A stretch of DNA of 15,154 nt from Candidatus Colimonas fimequi. Lineage in GTDB: Bacteria; Bacillota; Clostridia; Peptostreptococcales; Anaerovoracaceae. Positions 1 through 7,432 of the stretch are shown here, in pieces. Under the pieces are notes generated by a model. The model was not told the origin of the DNA. It saw only the letters and a list, made by a program, of their open reading frames with translations, and made no database searches. The stretch lies in contig JAGHTQ010000034.1 in NCBI GenBank assembly GCA_018065295.1, positions 1 through 15,154 on the forward strand, read 5' to 3'. Positions within the stretch are counted from its first letter, which is position 1, and each line of letters begins with the position of its first letter. The position numbers and the translations under genes are program-made.

Positions 1-3000
1 CTCTATCCGAACCCGCATCAATCTCAATGTCATCTACATAGAGCGTCGCGTTGCCTTTCTTAATCTTGAAGATTTTCTTCTGGACAAGCTCGTCGCCCGA
101 ATATACATATGCTGTCAACTCTGTAGGAACATCGCTGTATGCGCTGTAGTCATGTTTATATATTATACCTGGAATTGCTGAATCCTCCCCCTTAAGGAAC
201 GTTGCGTACTCATATTCATTGCTGTCAGAGCCCTTATACTTCAGCACAACCTTTGATACCGTATCTGTGATATCAGTTTTGCTGATTCCTAACGCACCTT
301 CGTTCTCAATATCATACAACTTCAGCGAATCCATCAGTTTTTCGCCGAATACATATGATTTCTTGAGGGATAACCACTTACCCGACTTCATATTCCTCAT
401 ATACATGAATGTATCAGGATTTGTAGCGTCTCTAAAGGTCTTGCTATTTCCCACATATTTTGTAGTCAGCTCATAAGCTCCATCTGCAAGTCCGACAAAA
501 GTTGCACTAGCAGTATTAGTTTTGCTATCAATTTCGCCCTTTAATATATTTTCGTTCTGACCATCACTAAGTGCGAATTCAATATTACCCTGCGGCTCAG
601 TTCTAGCACCGTCTTTGCAGTTGTTGATTGGAATTGTGAATGTAACACTCTTACCATCGGCTGATTCTTCACAGGACACATCACCGAAGGCTACGTCTCT
701 CTTAGAGTAATCTACATCCAGAGTTTCTGAATATGCAGTTATTCTATATGTGTTGCCCAATGCTGATATTTCAGAATTAACTCTGCATCTATACTCACCC
801 TTCGTGCTTAATGTACATTTACTGAACTTAAGAGTTGATGCTGTCTGTGTCACCAGATCATCCCATAACCCAGTCTTGCTGTTATATTTCTGCCACTGGA
901 ATGATTTGTTCTTAAAGATAAAATTATCATCTTCAGCAACGTTTGCTGTTACATTATGGATCGTGTCGTAATATACCATCAGCGAAGTATCCGACAGGTT
1001 TACCTGTGGATGGAATGTTGCACGAGTTTTACAAGTGATCGGTGCAGAAGGCACACTAATATCAGGCGCCTTAGCTCGTCTCGCCTGGATCCTGTATTCA
1101 TATTCTGTATAGTCTGAACGACCGGTATCTATGAAGATGTAATCCTTAATTGTTTCGCCTGTTTCTTCGTCATATACCAGTTCGCCATTTTTATTCTTTC
1201 TTATCTGATAATCGCCAGCCTTAACTGTACCAATGAGTTCGTCATTTGCCCCTTCTGTAAACTCATTGTGCCTGTAAATGTCATATGCAGTAACAGAACT
1301 GTCGTTTCTTGACCACGTTAAAGCAACTTGAGAGTCGCTGGTGTTCACATAGTCTTGTCTGAAGTTTGTTGGAAGTGTTGGCGGTTTGGTAACATCTTTA
1401 GTAAGATATGTCACTACTGGGAATGTGTTGCCATTTTCATCCTCATAATTATATTTCATCAATTTCCATGAGAAGTAGTAGTCGTAGCCCTTAGCTGCTG
1501 GAGGCATGTTGTAAACGGTTCCGCTGGCAGTAGTGCTCTCTGATTTAGCTTCTCCTGTAACGCCACCTCCCATAGCATCAAAATGACCACCACCTCTAAA
1601 GGCTTCTGTACCCCACACGAGAGTGAAATCAAGCCCCGCTTCATTGGTATGCTCTGTGTCAGTATCTTTACCCTTAGTGATTTCCTGAGTCACATCTCCG
1701 CCCATTGAGAATGATGGAGCAGACCAGTCGCCATCGTAAACCGTCGCATCTTTATAACCGTTTGTTGATGAAGGGTAGGATGCAGGATCGCCACACTTGG
1801 ACTTGATTGCTGTTCCTTCAAGTTCTGGAAGTGCTGGGTTTTCTTCCTGGATTTCATTATATGTCTCAAGTGAAATGGTTTGTGATACAGGCTGATAAGG
1901 AATTGTTACATACTGCTTTCTTGTTTCCTGCTCGTAATTGCCATCGTCATCAACATTCATGTATTCCACTTCATACTCATATGTAGCGCCTGGAACCGAG
2001 AAGAAAACTACACAGTCTTCCCCAGCAATGGTACTGTAATTAATTGCGTATTCGTCATAATCTGTAGTTGTATTAGTATAAGTGTGCTGATAGCTAAAGT
2101 TTAGTTCACTCTGAGATGTCAGGAATGTTTCACTTGTGAACGACGGGCCGACAGCTATGCTGCATGTTCCTCCGCTGACATCCCCCTTGCTGCTTGATGA
2201 ACCCCATGCAGTGTTGGAAAAGTCCTTGATATCACTGCCACCATCGACATGTTCTGCTACGTCTTCGAAATATGGAGCAGATGCTAAAAATGCGCAAACT
2301 CTAGGAGATGAATAAATCATCTTATGTCTGCCAGTATACCTCATTACAGCACTATCCTGGTCAGTATCAATGTTCGTAAAGAATTTACCCTTTGTCAGCA
2401 AGCTATTACGTGAGATTGTATCCGTATCGAGATTGTTCTTTATAGTTTTGCCTCCGTTATCGTACACAGTATCGCATGTATATCTCTGATTACCAGTTAC
2501 TATTCTATTTACAGTTACTCCCTGGGTAGCTGGTCCTGCCATGAATGCACCTGCTGCGCCAAATTCATAGTACGGCTTATCTTCGTGGAGTTTCTTGCCA
2601 CTGTCATCCAGTTCGTCAACAATTGTAAACTGATCTTCCAGCTTATATAGCACGCTGTCCAGATACAAGAGGTATCCCTCATTTTTGCCGTTAAGCTGAA
2701 CAATACTGATGTTGGCTTTCATACCTGGAAGTGATAAATATTCTCCATCAAAACCGTTTGATGACACCCATTTATTAGGATTGCTTGAGTCGCTATTATC
2801 CTTTGTTCCCTGAATGACTTTTACAGTCTGCATCTGCTTACATTCCAGGCGTTCTGTACCCTTGTCATATACATAGCAGCCCACAGTTCTATTATCATTT
2901 GCTAGTACAGCCTGCTCAATGCTGCTACCTCCTAACAGAACTTCAGTTTCGCCATTCTCATCTATATCGCCAATGGTAAATGCGACTCTGCATAGAGATT

Positions 3001-4021
3001 CGCTTCCATAGCTAATTTTCTGTGTCTTTCTAAGCATATTGCCGTTTTTCTCACCGTAGAGAATAACGGATTTTGATTCTGTGGTATTGGCTCCGTCAAT
3101 TTTACCTGTACTCTCGGATATCAGTTTGACTGTACCCCAGGATGCAATTAAATCATCTGTTCCATCCCCGTCAACATCACCTGATGCCAAATCAAGTGAA
3201 TTGTATGGTTTATGCGGTCTAATGCCAGAGGTATCTATTGAATATGTCCATACCTTTTTCCAACTGCTGACCTTATTGCTCTCTACATTATCGGCAATAA
3301 TTTTATAGATTGTTACATTTTGGTCAGCACCAGCACTTATTACAGCGATTTCATCCAGATTGTCTCCGTCAAAGTCGCCTGTGCAGAGGTCAATAGATTT
3401 CATATAATCAGCCTTCTGATTAGCATCTGTGAGCTGATCAACTTTAATCGCTTCGCTAGACGAGTCGTTTCTGGAGTTGTATATTCTCAGATTAACATTA
3501 TTAGCATTGTCTATAGTAAGATATGCCAAGTCGTTCTTTCTTCCATTGCCATCAAAACACCCAGCCTCTGCAATAGTGAAGCTGTCATTTGTCGCCACAA
3601 TTCCGCTGCGCTGCTTTTTATCTGCGAAGAAATCGTCATACTTATCTTCCAGTTTGCCGTTATCACCATAAAGAGTGCTGCCGTCGCTGCCCGCAATCAG
3701 AAGTTCTGAAATCTCCTGCATTGTCTTGTATTCAGAGCCATTAGGGTTCTCATCGGAATCCTCATCATAGCCTTCAGGCATCTCATCAGTATCGAAGCCT
3801 AAAGCCTGCAGTTCAGTTTCAGTGTCGTCCAGTTCTTCGCTCTCTTCTTCGTCTTCACTAGAAAACAGAGCCATAACCTTCTCCTTAAGTCCACTGGACT
3901 CAGAGTCTGTCTGGCCTCCATCTGTGGCATAAGCTGCACCACCTATTGACATGTTTCCTAGCGCCATCGTAAACACGATAGCAAATACTAATAGACGTTT
4001 CATAAATCTATTTGTCTTCAC
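1..4021 (-). CDS. Secreted modular FG-GAP / FN3 / Ig-like surface protein (3' end outside window)
   Basis: The frame is open for 1340 codons from a GTG at 4021 to the left edge with no stop. GTG is chosen because GGAGGT (4032-4027) lies 5 nt upstream; the in-frame ATG at 4003 is 23 nt from it. Residues 1-32 form a signal peptide (KR-rich start, hydrophobic core, AYA cleavage motif), so the protein should be exported. An acidic linker (about 53-95) follows. FG-GAP-type Ca-binding loops recur about every 60-70 residues: FDGNG (degenerate, about 156), GDFDGD (215-220), GDVDGDG (281-287) and GDIDENG (351-357), implying a beta-propeller. Residues about 560-880 match no domain I recognise. An FN3-like domain (about 883-998, core W903) and an Ig-like domain (about 1000-1095, YRCRV around C1079) follow, then another bacterial Ig-like segment (about 1115-1200). 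Role inferred: adhesion or glycan/protein binding at the cell surface. The anchor, if any, lies beyond the edge. Confidence 0.88.
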   Translation of the reverse strand, partial: MKTNRFMKRLLVFAIVFTMALGNMSIGGAAYATDGGQTDSESSGLKEKVMALFSSEDEEESEELDDTETELQALGFDTDEMPEGYDEDSDENPNGSEYKTMQEISELLIAGSDGSTLYGDNGKLEDKYDDFFADKKQRSGIVATNDSFTIAEAGCFDGNGRKNDLAYLTIDNANNVNLRIYNSRNDSSSEAIKVDQLTDANQKADYMKSIDLCTGDFDGDNLDEIAVISAGADQNVTIYKIIADNVESNKVSSWKKVWTYSIDTSGIRPHKPYNSLDLASGDVDGDGTDDLIASWGTVKLISESTGKIDGANTTESKSVILYGEKNGNMLRKTQKISYGSESLCRVAFTIGDIDENGETEVLLGGSSIEQAVLANDNRTVGCYVYDKGTERLECKQMQTVKVIQGTKDNSDSSNPNKWVSSNGFDGEYLSLPGMKANISIVQLNGKNEGYLLYLDSVLYKLEDQFTIVDELDDSGKKLHEDKPYYEFGAAGAFMAGPATQGVTVNRIVTGNQRYTCDTVYDNGGKTIKNNLDTDTISRNSLLTKGKFFTNIDTDQDSAVMRYTGRHKMIYSSPRVCAFLASAPYFEDVAEHVDGGSDIKDFSNTAWGSSSSKGDVSGGTCSIAVGPSFTSETFLTSQSELNFSYQHTYTNTTTDYDEYAINYSTIAGEDCVVFFSVPGATYEYEVEYMNVDDDGNYEQETRKQYVTIPYQPVSQTISLETYNEIQEENPALPELEGTAIKSKCGDPASYPSSTNGYKDATVYDGDWSAPSFSMGGDVTQEITKGKDTDTEHTNEAGLDFTLVWGTEAFRGGGHFDAMGGGVTGEAKSESTTASGTVYNMPPAAKGYDYYFSWKLMKYNYEDENGNTFPVVTYLTKDVTKPPTLPTNFRQDYVNTSDSQVALTWSRNDSSVTAYDIYRHNEFTEGANDELIGTVKAGDYQIRKNKNGELVYDEETGETIKDYIFIDTGRSDYTEYEYRIQARRAKAPDISVPSAPITCKTRATFHPQVNLSDTSLMVYYDTIHNVTANVAEDDNFIFKNKSFQWQKYNSKTGLWDDLVTQTASTLKFSKCTLSTKGEYRCRVNSEISALGNTYRITAYSETLDVDYSKRDVAFGDVSCEESADGKSVTFTIPINNCKDGARTEPQGNIEFALSDGQNENILKGEIDSKTNTASATFVGLADGAYELTTKYVGNSKTFRDATNPDTFMYMRNMKSGKWLSLKKSYVFGEKLMDSLKLYDIENEGALGISKTDITDTVSKVVLKYKGSDSNEYEYATFLKGEDSAIPGIIYKHDYSAYSDVPTELTAYVYSGDELVQKKIFKIKKGNATLYVDDIEIDAGSDR

Positions 4022-4055
4022 AAAGCACCTCCATATAGATACATTTCTTATTCTA

Positions 4056-4064
4056 ATTTTACCA
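4056..4064 (-). promoter_or_regulatory. Probable extended -10 promoter of the secreted-protein gene
   Basis: On the minus strand TGGTAAAAT is a TGn-type extended -10 (TAAAAT at 4061-4056). It would start transcription near 4049 and give a leader of about 28 nt carrying the GGAGGT ribosome binding site at 4032-4027. No convincing -35 hexamer is present at 16-18 nt, which extended -10 promoters can tolerate. Confidence 0.45.
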
Positions 4065-4177
4065 CTTCTACCCATTATTAATTTCCCAGTGCCTTGGGTT
4101 TTTGCTATTTGGGGGGAATTTATTTCACTTTTTTACAGCGCGAATCATACGACCACAATATGTAGTACCAGTCACCC

Positions 4178-4205
4178 TCAAATAGATTGTGCGCAATCTA
4201 TTTGA
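4178..4205. promoter_or_regulatory. Perfect 12-bp-arm dyad (probable operator) overlapping a -35 box
   Basis: TCAAATAGATTG (4178-4189) and CAATCTATTTGA (4194-4205) are exact reverse complements around a TGCG centre. The right arm covers four bases of the -35 hexamer TTGACA (4202-4207). There is no U-tract, so a terminator is unlikely. The position is classic for a repressor that blocks RNA polymerase at the promoter of the following remnant gene. It also lies about 160 bp upstream of the divergent secreted-protein gene. The regulator is not identifiable from this window. Confidence 0.7.
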
Positions 4206-4230
4206 CACCGTGCACGTTTCCCTTTACAAT
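4202..4230 (+). promoter_or_regulatory. Consensus sigma-A promoter upstream of the radical SAM remnant
   Basis: TTGACA (4202-4207), a 17-bp spacer and TACAAT (4225-4230) form a near-perfect housekeeping promoter. The predicted start site, about 7 nt after the -10, falls on the A of the ATG at 4237, so any transcript would be leaderless. No Shine-Dalgarno sequence lies before that ATG. Confidence 0.8.
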
Positions 4231-4236
4231 ACAACT

Positions 4237-4373
4237 ATGGACGTACAGAAGTATTTAAGCGAAAGCATCGAAAACATGATGAAGGACTGCAGTCCAGCGA
4301 TCTTCTGAAGATTGGTCATGAAGGCGGCTGCGCCCTCTTTGGTAAAGATGAGGAAGTTAAAGATTATGTATAA
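4237..4373 (+). pseudogene. Internally deleted remnant of a probable radical SAM/SPASM protein
   Basis: The first frame from the ATG reads MDVQKYLSESIENMMKD and then stops at TGA 4306-4308. That opening resembles the N-termini of a clostridial radical SAM family as I remember it. From 4293 the +2 frame reads SSDLLKIGHEGGCALFGK and continues to TAA at 4371-4373; this resembles the C-terminal tail of the same kind of protein (a GHEGGC segment close to the end). The cysteine-rich core and TIM barrel are missing, so roughly 17 head codons and 26 tail codons have been joined out of frame near 4288-4293. The promoter and operator before it and the terminator after it (4381-4413) look intact, which supports an internal deletion. 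Family assignment rests on recalled sequence likeness, not a search. The alternative is a real 23-codon peptide gene. Confidence 0.6.
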
Positions 4374-4380
4374 AATTACA

Positions 4381-4413
4381 GCGAGATTACAGATGTAGTC
4401 TCGCTTTTTCTTT
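4381..4413 (+). terminator. Intrinsic terminator of the remnant gene
   Basis: GCGAGATTAC (4381-4390) and GTAGTCTCGC (4395-4404) form a 10-bp stem with one G-U pair and an AGAT loop, followed by TTTTTCTTT (4405-4413). It lies 7 nt after the remnant's tail stop codon. Confidence 0.85.
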
Positions 4414-4421
4414 GCTATAAT
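4413..4421 (+). promoter_or_regulatory. Extended -10 promoter of the YkvI-family gene
   Basis: TGC followed by TATAAT (4416-4421) is a perfect extended -10, starting at the edge of the preceding terminator's T-run. No good -35 is present. The -10 ends 6 nt before the ATG at 4428, so the start site should coincide with the start codon. There is no Shine-Dalgarno sequence, and GGG (4423-4425) is too close to the ATG. Confidence 0.7.
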
Positions 4422-4427
4422 TGGGTC

Positions 4428-5534
4428 ATGGTTAAGAAAAATTCGGCTGTGAAGGCAGCATTACTAACAGGCGTATCGTTCGCCGGATATAATATAGGAT
4501 CGGGATTCGCCACCGGAATCGAGGCCACCCAGTTCTTCGCATCCTGGGGACCAGTTCATGGATTCATGGGCATCGGCCTTGCGGCTATTCTGGCAATAAT
4601 CACCCTGCTTGTGATTTACAACGCTGGATACGAAGAGCATTTCCCTGACAGCAAGTCCGTATATAGCTATTTCTTCGGCAGGAAACTGGGTGCTTTTTTT
4701 GACATATACGTGTACGTCAGTCTCCTTCTCATGGCGCTTGCTATGATTAGCGGTGCAGGCGCGACTATCAACCAGTACTCGGGCATTCCTACAATAGTCG
4801 GAGCATCAATTATGGGCGCCGTGAGCATTGTTGTCTCCATGACTGGAATTAACAGGCTGAAGAATATACTCAGTTATATTACGTTTTTTATCGTGGGATC
4901 AATTATTTGTTCTGCGATATATATTTTTGTGACTACCGATATAACAGTGACTCAAGGCGCCGCTAATGTGGACCAATACGTTGATGATGGGCTAATGCTC
5001 CACGCTGCATTCCTGGGACTTAAGAGCTGGTACTTCAGCAGTCTGGCTTCTGTAGGTCTTCTTATTACAGCAGGATTCGCCTGGGCGTCAGTAACCGGCA
5101 GCCTATGCCAATCACGCAAAGAAGCCATGTTAACAGGCATCTTCTCATCTGTGATTTTTTATTCCACATTCATCGTGGTAACGTATATGCTGCTAGTATC
5201 AACGGACTTCGTAGCCGGCCAGGAAGTGCCCCTTCTGGGCGTAATACAGCACTTCATGCCACCTCTTGCCATCGTGTACTCGGGCATCATTATCATTGCC
5301 ATTTTCGCCACAGTTACCGGCAGATTATTCAGCATCGCGGAGCGATATGGCAGGGGCAAGAAGCCAGTTGAATTTGCTATAGTGCTGGTAATTACTGTTG
5401 TGGCCATTGTCGGAACTAAATTCATATCCTTCAGCCTGCTGTCAAACTTCCTGTTCCTCTTCTGCGGAGCTACTGGAGTTGTCATGGGACTGCTGCTGAT
5501 TGGGAGTTATATCAGGCGTAAGCTTGCCAAATAG
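4428..5534 (+). CDS. YkvI-family multipass membrane transporter (APC superfamily-like)
   Basis: The 368-residue protein is almost wholly hydrophobic, with about ten membrane-spanning segments and short polar loops ending in a basic RRKLAK tail. The first helix carries a broken-helix glycine motif, AGYNIGSGFATGIEATQFF (about 19-37), typical of YkvI-like proteins and of the LeuT/APC fold, where TM1 unwinds around the substrate. Family members are often annotated as branched-chain amino acid or nucleobase-like permeases, but the substrate is not established and nothing here narrows it. The gene stands alone, downstream of the remnant's terminator, converging on the ABC exporter operon. ATG is chosen because it starts the natural N-terminus; a leaderless message is predicted from the promoter spacing. 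Confidence 0.82.
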   Translation: MVKKNSAVKAALLTGVSFAGYNIGSGFATGIEATQFFASWGPVHGFMGIGLAAILAIITLLVIYNAGYEEHFPDSKSVYSYFFGRKLGAFFDIYVYVSLLLMALAMISGAGATINQYSGIPTIVGASIMGAVSIVVSMTGINRLKNILSYITFFIVGSIICSAIYIFVTTDITVTQGAANVDQYVDDGLMLHAAFLGLKSWYFSSLASVGLLITAGFAWASVTGSLCQSRKEAMLTGIFSSVIFYSTFIVVTYMLLVSTDFVAGQEVPLLGVIQHFMPPLAIVYSGIIIIAIFATVTGRLFSIAERYGRGKKPVEFAIVLVITVVAIVGTKFISFSLLSNFLFLFCGATGVVMGLLLIGSYIRRKLAK

Positions 5535-5553
5535 CACTATTAATTGCATGATA

Positions 5554-5580
5554 AAAGGGACCTCAAATCGAGGTCCCTTT
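5554..5580. terminator. Bidirectional terminator between convergent transporter genes
   Basis: AAAGGGACCTC (5554-5564) and GAGGTCCCTTT (5570-5580) form a perfect 11-bp stem with a 5-nt loop. It follows the YkvI stop by 19 nt and the ABC operon stop (minus strand, 5594) by 13 nt. A-rich and T-rich arm ends allow use in both directions, although the U-tracts are short. Confidence 0.8.
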
Positions 5581-5593
5581 GTTATTATTTCAT

Positions 5594-7432
5594 CTACATA
5601 TCCGCGAACTGTGAATTATAGAGCTGTGCATAGAAGCCGTCCTTCTCCAGGAGTTCTTCGTGGCTACCCTGCTCTACGATGTCGCCGTGGTTAAGAACCA
5701 GAATATGATCCGCATTCTTAATTGTTGACAGACGATGGGCAATAACAAACGTTGTTCTGCCAGCTGTCATGTTATCCATTGCCTGCTGAATCATGGCTTC
5801 GGTACGTGTATCAACGGAACTTGTAGCTTCATCCAGAATCATAATTGGAGCTTCACTTAAGATTGCACGAGCAATTGTAAGCAGCTGTTTCTGACCCTGT
5901 GAAATGTTAGTACCCTCTTCGTTGATGAGAGTATCATAGCCCTGTGACTGAGTTCTGATGAAGTGGTCAACATAAGCAGCCTTTGCAGCCGCTTCAACTT
6001 CTTCGTCAGACGCATCAGGTCTACCGTAGCGAATGTTCTCGCGAATTGAGCTGCTGGTCAGCCATGTATCCTGCAGTACCATACCGAACATTTCACGGAG
6101 ATTAGTTCTGCTAAGGTCGGTAATGTCGTTACCATCAACGCTAATCTTACCACCATTAAGTTCATAGAATCTCATCATCAGCTTAACAAGAGTAGTCTTG
6201 CCAGCACCAGTTGGACCAACAATGGCAACTGTCTGTCCCGGACGAGCTGTGAATGAGAAGTCATTGATTACTGGTTCGTCATCCTTATATCCGAATGATA
6301 CGTGTTCGAATGATACTTCACCCTTAACGTCTTCCAGAGCAACCTTCACCTTAGGCTCAGCATCGATGTCAACTTCTTCCTCTTCTTCAATGAGAGAGAA
6401 GATTCGCTCCGCTGCAGCTGCAGTGGACTGAAGCTGGTTAGCAACGTTTGCCACCTGCTGAATTGGATGGTTGAAGCTTCTTACGTACTGAATGAAGGCC
6501 TGAATGTTACCGATGGAAATGCGGCCTTTGATAGCCAGATATCCGCCAAGGAGACATACGCAAACATATGACGCATTACCAATCAAAGCAGTGATTGGCA
6601 TCATGAATGATGAGAAGAACTGTGACTTCCAAGCGGATTCACACAGCTTGTCATTGTATTCATTGAATACCTTCTCTGATTCCTCTTCTCTATTAAATGC
6701 CTTGATAATGATGTGGCCAGTGTACATTTCTTCAACGTGACCGTTAACATTACCCAGATACTTCTGCTGATTCTTGAAGTACTTCTGTGATCTGCCGACA
6801 ACGACCTTGATTACAATCATTGAAAGCGGCACGATCATAAGAGCCATCAGAGTCATAATCAGACTGATACGAAGCATCATAACGATGATACCTATGAGAG
6901 TGGCGAAACTTGTAATCATCTGTGTGATACTTACAGACAGTGACTGGTTAACGGTCTCAATATCGTTAATCATTCGGCTCTGTATCTCGCCGTGAGTCAT
7001 ACCATCGAAATACTTAAGCGGCAGTCTGTCCATCTTCTTGGACATCTGGTCACGGAACTTATAGACTATGCTCTGCGAAACATCCGCCATAATCCAGCCC
7101 TGAACTGTTCCGAAGAAGAAGCTGGCAACGTACATAGCCAGAAGAATCATCAGAATATACAGAAGGGCGCTATAGTCAACGTGTCCCACCATGAGTCCCT
7201 TAACAACAACGTCTGTCGCTGCACCGAGAACTGTCGGTGAAATGATGCTAAATACTGTGCTCAAAATAGCGAACGTGAACACCACGATAAGTCTGAACTT
7301 ATATGGCGCCATGTATTTAACCAGTTTGAGGAGTGTACCCTTGAAGTCGTCTGCCTTCTCGCCCGGCATCATTTTGCCAGCAGGTCCCGCAACGCGGGCA
7401 CCCTTCTTCTTATTAGGCATAGGAGCAGCCAT
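5594..7432 (-). CDS. ABC exporter half-transporter, catalytically competent ATP-site subunit (TM288-like)
   Basis: This 612-residue protein has an N-terminal six-helix exporter membrane domain (about 45-335) and a C-terminal nucleotide-binding domain. Visible motifs are Walker A GPTGAGKT (406-413), Q-loop Q454, signature ISQGQ (510-514, degenerate in place of LSGGQ), Walker B MILDE with catalytic E535, and switch H566. In heterodimeric exporters such as TM287/288 this subunit supplies the working Walker B and His, while its signature faces the partner's degenerate site. The N-terminus has a basic extension of about 25 residues (NKKKGARVAGPAGK) ahead of the first helix. The start ATG overlaps the upstream stop as TAATG, with AAAGGGGG just before, so the two subunits are translationally coupled. 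It probably pumps hydrophobic drugs, lipids or peptides outward; the substrate is unknown. Confidence 0.93.
   Translation of the reverse strand: MAAPMPNKKKGARVAGPAGKMMPGEKADDFKGTLLKLVKYMAPYKFRLIVVFTFAILSTVFSIISPTVLGAATDVVVKGLMVGHVDYSALLYILMILLAMYVASFFFGTVQGWIMADVSQSIVYKFRDQMSKKMDRLPLKYFDGMTHGEIQSRMINDIETVNQSLSVSITQMITSFATLIGIIVMMLRISLIMTLMALMIVPLSMIVIKVVVGRSQKYFKNQQKYLGNVNGHVEEMYTGHIIIKAFNREEESEKVFNEYNDKLCESAWKSQFFSSFMMPITALIGNASYVCVCLLGGYLAIKGRISIGNIQAFIQYVRSFNHPIQQVANVANQLQSTAAAAERIFSLIEEEEEVDIDAEPKVKVALEDVKGEVSFEHVSFGYKDDEPVINDFSFTARPGQTVAIVGPTGAGKTTLVKLMMRFYELNGGKISVDGNDITDLSRTNLREMFGMVLQDTWLTSSSIRENIRYGRPDASDEEVEAAAKAAYVDHFIRTQSQGYDTLINEEGTNISQGQKQLLTIARAILSEAPIMILDEATSSVDTRTEAMIQQAMDNMTAGRTTFVIAHRLSTIKNADHILVLNHGDIVEQGSHEELLEKDGFYAQLYNSQFADM

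Noticed and set aside
3320..3709. A 129-codon plus-strand frame inside the secreted-protein gene
   Set aside because: The minus-strand frame is open for 1340 codons with a signal peptide and repeated Ca-binding loops, so this is a shadow frame.
4088..4106. CCCA/TGGG hairpin followed by a T-run upstream of the secreted gene
   Set aside because: The stem is only about four pairs and no gene ends here; too weak to call a terminator.
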